Shown: positions 41,731 to 52,990, counted from the stretch's first letter. The stretch: DNA of 64,000 bases from Cryptomeria japonica (GCF_030272615.1 NC_081407.1:147561744-147625743); one strand, 5' to 3'. Numbers and translations: made by a program. Notes: a model not told the origin generated them from the sequence alone.

Positions 41731-43113
41731 CTACTGGAAAGAAGTAAACTCAAAAAATAGGAGTTTTTCTCTAATGTCTTTTTGTAAATTAGAAATAAAA
41801 ATTCTTTGAATATCATTGTCAAGCACTGGAAAGGAAATTTGAGCATATAAATGCTTATATCTACCAATGAAATCAGTCACTTTTTCTTTAACACCTTGTT
41901 TACAATGCATTAAATCAATCAAAGTAACTTTAGGACTTATATTGTTTTGAAATTGTTGAATGAAAGCATTTGCAAGTTGTTCGAAAGAAGTAATAGAATA
42001 GGAAGGCAATGAGCAATACCATTGTAGGGCTTTGTCTCTTAATGTTCTAGTAAACAGTTTTGCAAGCAACCTTTGGTCATAAGCAAAATCTATACATATT
42101 GTTTGAAAGGTCTTAACATGTGTTAGAGGATCACCCTTACCATTATAAAGCTCCAAATGCGGAATTTCAACATGTTTAAGGGGAATAGCTCGAACAATGT
42201 CAAAAGAGAGTGGACTTGCAACATCAAATGTGGGCACACTAAACTTAGATTGATTCATAGAGGCAATTTGTTGCTGTAAAGAAGAGACAGTTTGTGCAAG
42301 ATTGTTAATGGTCGCTTCAGTCGAAGAGTTCATATTAGACGTGTTAGATTGTGATGGAGGTGTTATGTTATTGAAAGAAGGTAGAGAGTAAGGTGGTGGG
42401 ACACTATGATAGTTAGTCATAGGAGATGATTGGACAAGAGGAACACTACAAGGAGGAATGGAATGGTTAAATGAATTGCCCCCTTGCGTCATGTTCATTT
42501 GTGGTGATATAATAGGAACACTCATTGAAGGAATGAATGAAGAAGTTGGATTGAATGAAGGAAGAGGGTTAATTGAAGAAGAGGGATTGCCCCCATGACT
42601 GGTGATCATAGGGGGAATGTCTTGTGTTGAAGTAGTCATTATGTTTGATGTAAAAGTAGGTATACTAGCAATAGGAGTTGTCAAAGGAATAGAATGATTG
42701 TCTTGAGTAGGAGGTTGTGTATAACCTAAGGTTTCAGCACAACTCTTCATAGGCATCACATTTGAATCCACAATGTGTGCAATACCATGCAAAATATCAA
42801 TTCCATTCTTATCACTTTGAAGCATACGTTTTAGACCCTCAATTAAAGGAAGAGCTTGACTATCAGGGTATTCTTGAGACATCCATTGTCGAAAATCATC
42901 AAATTGGTTATCCAATTTTGAAAGTTGTTCTACAGAAACCTCATGGAGAGCTTCTTCATCATTAAGAGGATTAGAGGAATTACCCATGTCCTCGTTAAAA
43001 AGACCATTCAAATTAGGTTCCATCTCCTCAGTAATTAAACCTTGGAAGGGCTTAATTCTAAGGCTTTGTCTAATGGGAATAGTGTAAGTAGGGCTTATTG
43101 TTGTAAAACTCAT
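41731..43113 (-). CDS. TR-GAG Gag (capsid domain)
   Basis: Open piece of 460 codons from ATG at 43,113 (MSFTTISPTYTIPIRQ). Residues 1-120 are acidic. Residues 120-280 are a low-complexity Ser/Pro/Thr/Asn region. Residues 280-460 are the retrotransposon Gag capsid domain: IPHLELYNGKGDPLTHVKTF, LFTRTLRDKALQWYCSLP, SFEQLANAFIQQF and VTDFIGRYKHL. It ends SFQ-TAG, and the next codons continue Gag-like sequence (LCATLHNYQLT), so the TAG is either a C-to-T mutation of a CAG codon or a programmed readthrough site. Gag would package element RNA, perhaps in particles supplied by a full Gypsy relative. Confidence 0.88.
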   Translation of the reverse strand: MSFTTISPTYTIPIRQSLRIKPFQGLITEEMEPNLNGLFNEDMGNSSNPLNDEEALHEVSVEQLSKLDNQFDDFRQWMSQEYPDSQALPLIEGLKRMLQSDKNGIDILHGIAHIVDSNVMPMKSCAETLGYTQPPTQDNHSIPLTTPIASIPTFTSNIMTTSTQDIPPMITSHGGNPSSSINPLPSFNPTSSFIPSMSVPIISPQMNMTQGGNSFNHSIPPCSVPLVQSSPMTNYHSVPPPYSLPSFNNITPPSQSNTSNMNSSTEATINNLAQTVSSLQQQIASMNQSKFSVPTFDVASPLSFDIVRAIPLKHVEIPHLELYNGKGDPLTHVKTFQTICIDFAYDQRLLAKLFTRTLRDKALQWYCSLPSYSITSFEQLANAFIQQFQNNISPKVTLIDLMHCKQGVKEKVTDFIGRYKHLYAQISFPVLDNDIQRIFISNLQKDIREKLLFFEFTSFQ

Positions 43114-44273
43114 GCACTAAAGAGAGAGAGAAGATTTTGAATTTTAGAGGTAGCAAATTTCAGTAAAACCAGCCAATCTTCTAGATTTAAGCTGTTAAAT
43201 ACAATCAGGACAATCTCTCGAAATTTCAGAAAAAATGTCCGAGACCGTGGTGCTCGGGGTGCACACGGTCCTCACAACTTTTTTCGAAATTTGCAGGGAT
43301 GAAAGTTATGATGATTTTACAGCTAACCTGAAAAAATTGAGTGATTTTGCGATCTGTAGATAGGCCAAATTAAAGTTGCAATCTCAAAATTGAACCCTAC
43401 CAAGATTGTCGAAAAATGCAAAATTTGAATTTTGAAAAAGAGAGGGAACCTGAAATTTTGAATTTTATGATTTTAGAGGGAATAACAAAAGCAATGCAAG
43501 TTTTGAAATTTGAAAGTTGACTCAATTTCATGCAAAATTCAATTTTGAAAGCAGAAATCAAAGTTGTTGTAATTAAGCACTTAATTTCAAAAGTCACAAA
43601 TTGCAAAAATTTGGATAAATCACTGAAATTTCGAATGAATGATAACACACTTTTCAGATTTAGGACTGTAAGAAACACAATTTTGACACAAATTTCAATT
43701 TCAACAATTTTTGAATGATTAGAAGCCTCAATCCAAGCAATCGCTAGACCAACTTTGACTGTAATTTTGAAGGTGTTAAAATTGATAAAATCAGCCAAAA
43801 TTCTGGATTTTAGCAGAAAAATACAGTAAGATCTAGCTCCCGAAATTTCAGAAAAAATGTCGGGGACAATGGCGCTCAGGGTGCACACGGTCCTCGCAAC
43901 TTTTTTCCAAATTTTCAGGGATGAAAGATAATGTGATTTTATTGCGGAATCCAAAGTTACAGCCGATTTGGAGATGTTTTGATCAGTGAAATTGTCGGAC
44001 AAAGGTTGAATCAAGAGGGTTTCAAAAATTAGGGTTTTGACACTTAACCACTTAATTTTCAAAATTAACGCACAAATATGAATTGATAATTTGTAATAGA
44101 AGGGCAGATCTGAAACAAGCATTAACAATTAAACATTTCACAAGTTTAATTACTTAAAAAGAAAATTTAGGGTTTTTATGCAATTAACCTCTAAAATTTT
44201 GCAAAAGATCAAACATGGAAATGTAATCAAGGAATCCAATTTTCAGATCTAACTATGAATAATCAGAAAGGAT
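43114..44273 (-). other. TR-GAG 5' leader
   Basis: About 1.16 kb between the primer site and the Gag start. It holds a diverged direct repeat (43,160-43,330 and 43,785-43,950), each with a stem-loop around GTGCAC that also occurs in both LTRs. A 243-codon minus-strand frame (43,397-44,128) is Ile/Lys/Leu/Ser-rich, has no known motif, and overlaps one of these repeats; I treat it as chance. Confidence 0.6.
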
Positions 44274-44292
44274 GTTCACGTCGGGTTCACCA
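44274..44292 (-). other. Primer binding site, TR-GAG
   Basis: The minus strand reads TGGTGAACCCGACGTGAAC three bases inside the 5' LTR. It begins TGG as a tRNA 3' end requires but differs from initiator tRNA-Met. I cannot name the tRNA with confidence. Confidence 0.65.
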
Positions 44293-44295
44293 AAA

Positions 44296-45570
44296 TGTAA
44301 AGTAGAAAAATCGAACCCTAGTCGTTCTCCCCTCCCCAACTCCAAGGAGAGAGAAGGGAGAGTCACTAGGGTTGATGGTTTTCACTTAGGAGGGACTTTA
44401 CATTCAAAAGAGGGGTTGAAACCCACAAGATCCAATCCCACGCAATGCAAGATTGGATTCTATATGAGTTTCAAGGGTTGTGATAGCAAGGATACCCTCT
44501 TTTGTAAAGAATGTAGATAGAAAGATTGAACTAGGAATGCATGTAGAAGTAAGAAAGATTTACTTATAAATAGAGATAGGGCTATGATATGAAGCTGTGG
44601 ACCTAGAATTAGCAGTAAAATGTCGAGACGGCGCTGTCCTACAAATTTGAGCAAAAGTTGACGGGACGATGGCGCCCGGCGTGCACATGGTCCTCTGAAA
44701 AATTCGCGAAATGAAGGGGGATCTGTTCGTCTCTGCACAAGGATTCCAGATCTTCAATTTCAGCCGCGTACCTGCAACCTACACACAGAAAAGCAAAGAA
44801 GATTGGGGGGTTAGGGATTAGGGGTTTGCCCTTAGGTCAAACCCCGGTTTTGGAATTAACCAAGAAGTGAGAAATGCTGTAAATGTAAATGACTATAATG
44901 TAAAACAAGTACTAGTACCTTGTTGTAAGGATGTTTGTATCCTTATATGCGAAGGTATAGATGTTGTTGTATGTTGTATGTTGTATGTTGTAGTATGTGA
45001 TCTCCTCTTCAATGGTTGAATCCTTGTCTTGAATGTAACACCTAGCCTTGAATGGAGACTTAGAATGATCAATTGCTTGAAGGAATGTTTGAATGCTTGA
45101 ATGCTTGAATGTTTGAATATCGTTTCCGCATCTTGTACACATCTGTCCTTCCTCCCTAAAATGGGAGAGGAAATGTAGTTTATATACTTGCCAATTAGGG
45201 TTGATAGACTGATTTTCCTGACCTTAGGCCGACCAGGAAATGTTATTTTCCAATTTGCAAACAAAAAGGCCCGAAGTCCCATAGGAGACCGGGCCCAAAA
45301 TAGGGCCAGGGACCAGGGCGCTAGGCGCCATGGTCCTGGGGGACCAGGGTGCTGGGCGCCCTAGTCCTGAAGGACCAGGGTGCTGGGCGCTCTGGTCCCA
45401 CCTCCCGGGACAGCAGGGTGCAAGGAGGGATCAAGCAGGGTGCTGGAAAAATGCAGTTTTTGATGTCATGAACAAGTTTTGGGGTCTCCATTCAGGTTCC
45501 ATGTTGCATCGCCATCGTGAAGACCCAAATGCAGTCGAAATTGCAAGTGTCACAATTTTAGGACGCTACA
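44296..45570 (-). repeat. TR-GAG 5' LTR (right copy)
   Basis: 1,275 bases, TGTAAAG to GACGCTACA on the plus strand, followed by the CTACA target duplicate at 45,571-45,575. Aligns without gaps to the left LTR. Confidence 0.95.
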
Positions 45571-45575
45571 CTACA

Positions 45576-48500
45576 ATAACATCTTATAATTACCTCTCAC
45601 TTTCTTCAATCTACCTTTCCCCATCAAGTGCTCCCCTTCAAATTTATTAATGTGGTTGGGATCCCAAATGCGATCTACGTGGATTTTTGCTGCAAACTTA
45701 GGAAGATATTCAGTAATGTACACCATAGTTTGGTATATCATATATCCCTCCACCATAGAACCCTCAGGATGTGCTCTTTGTCAAACCAAAGCCTTCAAAA
45801 ATTTCAAGTGCCTCTCAACCATCCACATTGACCTAGTGTGTACAAGTCCACACAATTCGATCTCCTCAACTTGGTGTATGAGGTGGTGTTCTTGTGCATT
45901 GAAAAAAGTTGAAGGTAGACACTTTTTCATTTCACACATTAGATGAGGGATTTTTCTCTTCCAATATTTTATATCTTCCTTGTGGATTTCTTTAGTTGAC
46001 AACCACCTAAAAGAGATTGAAGACGCAAAAATATATAAATGAGTCTTTACAAAATAATATACAATATATTGCATAACAAGTAAAACAAACGGCAAATATA
46101 ATATCTATACAACAAATTGAACAAACATCACTACTTACCTCATGTATTTTCCAAGATCATATATGACTTGCTTGATATTATTGTCAAAGTGGTCTGGGAG
46201 AGATAGAGGTAGAACGTACTGCAACAATTATAAAATGATCTTTTCATTGTTTTCTAGCATAATACAATGAAAAGTACATGCGCAGTATACAAATATATAG
46301 TAAATACACAAGAACGTGAATTACCTTAATGAAGGTATGCCAATCATGCATTTTCATCCCTAGCCCAAATTCACTCTTCTTTGATATGAGATTGTTTATG
46401 TTCGCAGCAAATCTTGTGGGAAATTGAATTTTTCATATGACTTCTTTTATAGAATTGCTTTTCTGCTCCGTTAATAACCAAGGAAGGGCACTTATATTAA
46501 TCTGATCTCCATTGCTATTTGATTGAATGACATTTTTCATTGCATGATTGGATTCCACAATGTCACTACAAATTTTGACAATTTTTTCTTTGTCACGCCT
46601 TCCATCCAATATTTTCCATAATGTCTCTGTTATATTCTTTCCAATATGCATTGTATCAAACAAATGCACAATTTGTAGCTTCTCGTAGTAAGGAAACCTA
46701 CTGAATTGTCTGGGATAAATTTTTAGTCCCTTTGGAAGGTGGTCATCCATGCCTTGACGACCTTCAGTATCATCAATTACATCATCAGTAAACAAAACAC
46801 AATAGAAAAATTCAAATTCCAAACATAAACCATTAGATGGAATGACATTACCTTGACAATTAATTCTATTATATTCCAACTTCCATAAGTGAGGAGTCAT
46901 TCTTCATGACTTTGATTTAGTCTCTTCTTTCCCATTGAAAAGATATTTTTTAGTATTCCAGTACTTATGATTTTTGTGAAGGAAGTGCCTATACTCATCA
47001 AACACCTGCTTTCCTAAACTTTTTGAATGATGGGATTTCATCTTTGGACCACAAACTAGACATGCAAATTTTCCCTTTGTTTGAAGACCTACAAGATAAT
47101 GTATAATTCTATTAAATCTATTAATTTTTATAATTATAATTATCATGCACAACTTGAACACTATAATGTACCACAAAAATGTGTTAGCCCTGGGACATCA
47201 TGTATTGTCCGTACAAGCATTGCATGGAATTGAAATTGTCTTTGTCCTATTGGTCTAGAGATGTCATACATGGTCACACCATTCCATAACTCCAACAACT
47301 CGTCGATAAGAGGCTCAATATATACATTCATATCTTTAACTTGGTACTTGCCTAGTGGAATGAACAAAAACATTACATAATTATTATGACCATTTTACTG
47401 CAATATTGATAATTAAATGTAGAAGACTATTAAATGATAAAATACCTAGAACAATCATTGCCAACATTATGTGCTCCCTCTTTATTGACATCCATGGAGG
47501 AATATTATTGTTGATAACAAAAATAGGCCACACTGAGTAAACAGATCTCAACTCTCCAAATAGATTGACACCATCCACTGCCAATGAAAGCCTGAGATTA
47601 CGAGGTTCTTCTTTAAAGTGTGGCCACTTTTCCTCTATGTCCATAAATGTTGAACCATCTGCAGGCATTCGATTAATGTCATCTCAACTTCTATTGCATG
47701 CATGGTAATTCATAAATTGTGCCAAGCTAGTGCACCTGAATAATCGTTGCATACGTGGAATAATGGGAATATAACGAAGAACCTTGTGAGGCACCTTTTT
47801 TGTTATTTGATCTATTTGATATCTACTGATATGACATTCAGGGCATTTTGTTCCAAATTCATGTTTTTTATTATATATAATATGAACATTGGGACAAGCA
47901 TCTATTGTTTGATACTCCATTCCAATATCTTTCATAATGGCAGATAAATCTCGGTATGAGCGAGGTAGAATATTTGATGGTGGTAAGAAAAACTCACCTA
48001 TCAATCTACAGCAAAAAAAAAAGTTTGAGGTGTTAATATAAAGAATATTAATGGTACATGATTCACCATTTATTAACTGTAATGACATGTATGACACAAC
48101 TTAACATATGTGAGATTGTTATGTTGGATAAACCATTCATAACCTTCAAGTTCACCAACAACAATACAACAAAGAGAAGAGTTGTTTGGGAGCCTTTGTA
48201 AAGGGGCTCATATGCCTTCTCAAGAAGAGGTAAATCATGAACATCAAGGTCATCCTGATCATCATGATCAGCTATGCCAGTACTAAATGTGTCATGGATC
48301 AATGTATTTATACCATCATCTTCACTTGTGTTTTCTGGTGCATGATCATCATCTTCCATGGGATCATTATCTTCAGCTTCGATATTCACACCTCCATATT
48401 CTTCGGGTTGTGTTGGTCCATATCATGTGCCCTGGGGTGCTCCACCTATCTAAAAATGATCAACATAAATAAACCATGATCATGATCTCAATATCAAGTG

Positions 48501-48753
48501 ATTTCTTATGTATATAAATTGTTAAAAATTGATATAATGAACAACTTACCAGTGGATGATAATCATGTCCCCCTTCAATGTGACCATGCTACCTACAATG
48601 TTTCTTAGTTGTTTTGATTAGAAGTCTTCTATTCTTTAAGCCCTTACCAATTTTGTAGGGACAATAACATTTCCCATCACCTTTTCTTTTCAAGTTAGAC
48701 AATAATCTAGCAATTGTCTCCTTATTTTGTTCTTCGCTGATATTATCTGACAT
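45576..48753 (-). pseudogene. CACTA TNP2-type transposase, 5' exons
   Basis: The transposase cuts and joins CACTA ends in the nucleus. Exon 1 from ATG at 48,753: MSDNISEEQNKETIAR, then the transposase-associated Cys/His domain (GDGKCYCPYKIGKG ... KHCR-stop-HGHIEGG). Exon at about 48,450-48,230: acidic, DDHDQDDLDVHDL. TNP2 core at 47,990-47,455: SYRDLSAIMKDIGMEYQTID, ACPN, KCPECHISRY, KVLRYIPIIPRMQRLF and LRLSLAVDGVNLFGELRSVY (DGxN motif), then PPWMSIKREHIML. Next 47,373-47,170 (MNVYIEPLIDELLELW) and 47,080-46,920 (GKFACLVCGPK). DUF4218 part: 46,720-46,330 (MHIGKNITETLWKILDGRRD, MHDWHTFIK) and 46,010-45,591 (CLPSTFFNAQEHHLIHQV, WMVERHLKFLKALV), ending before GTAATT at 45,590. The gene resumes at 37,591 beyond the TR-GAG. 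In-frame stops include TAG at 48,589-48,591 and two TGA. Domain order is standard for CACTA. Confidence 0.82.
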
Positions 48754-48754
48754 G

Positions 48755-50690
48755 GTCTTTCTTCACAGGCAAAAAAATCAGGCTATGGAAACTTCAATGC
48801 AAAAGCTTCACAAAAATTGCAAATCGAACCAAAACCATTTAACTCTTCTTATTCATCTTAAAACATTGAACTTAATAGAGAACGTATTTAATGTAGCTGA
48901 TTGTGTGAATTTCTGAGCATTGTATCTGCAAATTCTTACTAAAAGTTTGCCTGTTGTAGACTTTCTGAGAGACATTTTTGAGTATTCTAAGCCTTGGTTC
49001 TTGTATTTTCACTGGTGATAAGTTGGAAACTTTATGGCAGACTTGTAGCCAATCGATCTAATTTTGACAAGTTATACACCAAGCAAACATGCATCTAGAA
49101 CTAGCATTGTTTGCAGGTCACCCCTACCCTATGCCATGGGTATATGACTACCCAGAACTCCAGTTTAAGCATCAATCCTGGAAATGATCGGTATATGACT
49201 ACCCAAAACTCCAGTTTAAGCATTAAGTTACATCATTATTGACCTTACTTTGGGATGATATGTATGAGATTGGAACCTTTTGTAAGGTGTGATCAATGTG
49301 CTATCATAAATGCAAAGCCAAAACCATTTTGATGAGATCATGATCCCACTAATACTATTTTTCCTTGTTAATTTGGCACCCACAAAAATGATAGAACCAG
49401 ATATAATATGCCATCAATGCCCATATACCGACAATGCTCAAGATGAGCCACATAGAGGTAGAGTTTAACCACTTTCCATATAGGTAGATTATCTCTAACC
49501 TCATTTTCCCTATAGGTAGCTGATTAGGTTCATTTTAGAGTCTTATTTCCAAATATGTACCTCTACGTTATCTTTTTTCTTTATTATTTGCCTATTTATG
49601 CTTAATCTTGTCAATTTTGCATAATTTTACTTAGTTCTTGCATCTTCAATGAAATTATATCTAATCATATCCAATCACATCAAAATGGAATAATTAATCA
49701 TATTGTTGGTCTCTCCTAGAGGAATTAAATTGAACCAAATTGACTATTCCCCAATAAAATGTTTTGAAATGGTGAATTTATAAGTTTGTAGTTTACTTTC
49801 CTAGACTAGGACCCCATTTCGTCAACATTTCACTATGAAAGCATAAATATTTTTTCTTGAAGAGAACATCTTACAGATTATGCTTCAATGTATAACACAT
49901 TTTCATAATCAATCATTCGACTTCACATGGATAAAAGAATTCACATATTCTAAATCATGATCTAATGATGTGAACTCATATGCAACTATATGGCATGCAA
50001 AACATTTATTTTAACATACACTTATTCATCCACATTGCACGGATAACAATACAAGGCTCACATATTGGTCTAAGAGGATGCCATGGTCTCACAAAGTAAC
50101 CAAGAACCATATGAAATGATGGTCTTGAATCCACACACAACTAGGGAGGATCCATATGATTATGTATGACTTCCCCCTTGTTTGTTTAATGGGATTAGCC
50201 TCCAAGACATATCCATCAATAATCACTAAGAATGTACAAGTGGATCATAGCTACCCATACAACAAACACTTACCCCTATCCTCAAATTTTCCCAATGTTT
50301 GATTCCTTATATACACTCACCCAAGGTTATCTACATCGATCTTGTTGAGGAATCACATCACAACAAAGAAGGCAACATTTAAAAATAGCAAGAGTTTCAC
50401 TAAACTACCAAAGATCATAAATATTGAAAGAAAGAAAAAATAGTACCAATAATAAATCAAATAAATGTGTTCAATTCCAATAGCAAATCAAACATAGCCA
50501 CAATAACTAAACAATAGAGAAAACTCACAATAGTGATTAAACTAATTCAAACAAGATAAACTAAAATTGTTGGCCCATGCAACAAAGATGAGAGATCATC
50601 AATAATTGAAGGAAACTTCACAATCCTTAAAAGTGCACATTACATAACTATACGACTAGAAATTGTGGCTAAATAGAGTGAAGATTAATC
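48755..50690. other. CACTA interior, no gene seen
   Basis: AT-rich sequence upstream of the transposase start, presumably promoter and 5' flank. A short repeated phrase, GTATATGACTACCCA with ACTCCAGTTTAAGCAT, occurs at about 49,139-49,172 and 49,190-49,222. Nothing else is recognised. Confidence 0.4.
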
Positions 50691-51010
50691 ATGACTCCAA
50701 TAATAGTCCCTCATGTGTGCATTTGTGGCATGAACACAAAAACTCCCACATGGCATGGCCATGTACCTAATGGAGAAGACATGCCTAGGCTACATGCCCA
50801 AAAAACATGACTATAATAATAGTCCCTCATGCATGCATTTGTGGCCTGCACACTACAAATCCTAACATATCATGGCAATACACCTCATAGAGAAGACACA
50901 CCTAGGGCCACATTGCACATAGCAACGTGCCTCACAAAGAAGACATGCATAGGGCACATGCCACATAGCAATGTGTCTTATGGAAAAATGTGCATGCATG
51001 TCACACACCA
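50690..51010. repeat. Tandem repeat with ~115-125-bp and ~55-bp periods
   Basis: AATAGTCCCTCATG(T/C)(G/A)TGCATTTGTGGC recurs at about 50,701 and 50,817. Inside, GAGAAGACA(T/C)(G/A)CCTAGG and ACATAGCAA(C/T)GTG(C/T)CT recur with a shorter period to about 50,985. Confidence 0.65.
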
Positions 51011-52079
51011 AAGCTATATGTATACATCATGAGACACATTCATATGTTATCAAACACAACCTATTGTATCTAACATGAGTTCCTCTCTACATGTGTGCAA
51101 ATATTCCAACACTAATCGCCACTAAGAAGGAATAATATAAAATGCATCTTCAAATATTTGTGTGTGTGTGTGGAATTGTGTCTTTGAACCCAAATCGCTA
51201 CCATCAACAACATGTAACCATCACCTACACTATATCAAAACATAAGTATGGTGTGACATCATATCTATTTGCATAATGTCAAAACACATGCAAACATGAA
51301 AATCGTCATAGCATGACAAAAATCAATCTCCACATGTTGGAACAAAGATATAAATAAGATAATAGGGTAAGAGGAAACCCGTACCAAGAACCACATACCA
51401 ACTATCAGCAATGCCATCAAGATAAATGTAGGATAGGATACCACTATGAGCCATCCAATGGTCCATTCTATGAGGAGAACTAGGGGATACTATCTTTGAA
51501 AGGTGTGGTCAATAGAGATAATCCCTACTAATGCCACAATATATCACCATAGCTTCTTGAGTTTTCCATTCTTCTACTTAACACCACATTTATTGAGTTC
51601 CTCAACAGCGAGGTTGGTTCTCAATAGGATGCACAAACATGTAAACACACAAGCATGGTTTCATCATACTTGTACAACAATACAAATTCATTTTTCTAGT
51701 TAATTACTTAGTGTAAAAATAACTCCATTACATAACATAGGGCAATAATCACCATAAGTTTTCAAATAAACTGCCCAAACATCAATTAGAGTTACCCTTT
51801 CTAAGGTACAAACATAATTTATTTATAACTTCAAAATTAAAATAATCACAATACATCCAAATAAGTTCAATAGTGCATGGAAATAGACAACATGATCCAT
51901 AATTAAACCCATAAATTACCCTAATTGGATATGCTAATAAAATGGTGTCTCAAATAATAGAGATTATGTTGGACCTATAATAGAGATCTGGACTTTGTTT
52001 CATCATACACAAGCATGGTTTCATCATTATTGTATCCAAATAAACCATCCATAGATAGGTACTCAGTACCACAATCTCA

Positions 52080-52625
52080 TGGGTACCCTTTTAGTTGAAT
52101 TTACCCTATATTTAGGTGAATCTACCCTTGTATCATTCCTTGATCTAGTATGTCATTCCACCAATCAATAATTTTTCCATATTCTTGGGAGAATACACTA
52201 TCCCTTAGGTGAATATGCCATATCCTTAAATGAATCCTCCTTGTCATCATCCTAAGTCCTCTTTTTGTTAAGTCTTATCCCTTCATCTTTAGGAAAATCC
52301 ACCTATCCTTATGTGAATCTACTTTCTCTTAGGTGAATCTATTTCACATAAATCATTTATCTTATCCATCTTTCTTACACAAATGGCGAATATTTCCTAT
52401 CCTTAGATGACTACACTCCCATTTAGGTGAATCTATCTAGTTTTAGTCTCCTTCCATTATTTTATCCAAATTTGTATCCTCTAGTTTACATGAATCTACT
52501 TGTTCTTAGGAAAATCAACCCTATCATTCTAAGGAAAATTCACCTTGTCATCATCCTTAATCATCTACCTTTCAAGTGTATAGTCCATCCATCCTTGGGA
52601 GAATCTAACATATTATTGAGTTCAA
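52080..52625. repeat. Degenerate TTAGGTGAATCTA repeat
   Basis: TTAGGTGAATCTACC and variants (TTAGGTGAATATGCC, TTAGGAAAATCCACC, TTATGTGAATCTAC) occur about ten times at irregular 20-80-base spacing on the plus strand. It lies next to the PPR fragment near the right end of the CACTA element. Confidence 0.6.
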
Positions 52626-52631
52626 ATCCTC

Positions 52632-52897
52632 ATGAAATACAGTCAAGTTTAACTCGATGCAACGTTTGCTAGCATCCTCCCTGCATGTGCCAAAATAGGA
52701 GCTTTGGAACAAGGTATGGACATCCATCAAAGCATAATCAAAGGGGGTTTTTTGTCCGAAATTATTTGCAAATGCTACAATAACAAAAATCACAAAATGG
52801 GGTAGCAAACACATGGCATGTGAACTGTATGATGAAATACCTCAAAGAGATGTCATTTCATGGAATTTTAAGATCGCAGGATATGCACAAAATGGAT
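52632..52897 (+). pseudogene. Captured PPR gene fragment
   Basis: Plus-strand remnant of a plant pentatricopeptide-repeat protein of the PLS type. After a stop in KYSQV-stop-LDA it reads TFASILPACAKIGALEQGMD, then IHQSIIKGGF, a frame slip, and later CELYDEIPQRDVISW and KIAGYAQNG. These are hallmark PPR helix motifs. PPR proteins bind organelle RNA and are nuclear genes, so this is host coding sequence picked up by the CACTA element. It lies opposite in strand to the transposase genes. It is too short and broken to work; an open frame on the other strand is a shadow. Confidence 0.85.
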
Positions 52898-52904
52898 TAA
52901 TTCA

Positions 52905-52990
52905 CAAAAAAAAACTAGTTGCCCTTGATTGCAAAAAAAAATTAGTTGCCCTTCATTGAAAAACAAAGAGTTCCTTTGATTGCAAAAAAA
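52905..52990. repeat. Short A-run repeat
   Basis: About three copies of a ~28-base unit, CAAAAAAAAANTAGTTGCCCT followed by T(G/C)ATTG, between the PPR fragment and the right subterminal region. Confidence 0.65.

Larger units (their letters stand above)
37655..45570 (-). mobile_element. Non-autonomous gag-only LTR retrotransposon (TR-GAG type), 7.9 kb
   Basis: Two LTRs of exactly 1,275 bases (37,655-38,929 and 44,296-45,570) with TG/CA ends, flanked by a perfect CTACA duplication (37,650-37,654 and 45,571-45,575). Primer site 44,274-44,292; polypurine tract 38,930-38,943. The single long reading frame (43,113 to 39,670) encodes Gag with a zinc knuckle, a protease-like domain with an altered active site and a Pro-rich tail. 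There is no reverse transcriptase, RNase H or integrase, so it must depend on a partner Gypsy element. It lies in an intron of the CACTA transposase gene, the youngest insertion in this nest. Confidence 0.92.

Noticed and set aside
43397-44128. 243-codon minus-strand frame in the TR-GAG leader
   Set aside because: Low-complexity Ile/Lys/Ser/Leu content, no motif, and it overlaps a repeated hairpin leader. Open by AT composition.
52605-52814. Minus-strand 69-codon frame
   Set aside because: Shadow of the plus-strand PPR fragment, whose motifs are unmistakable.
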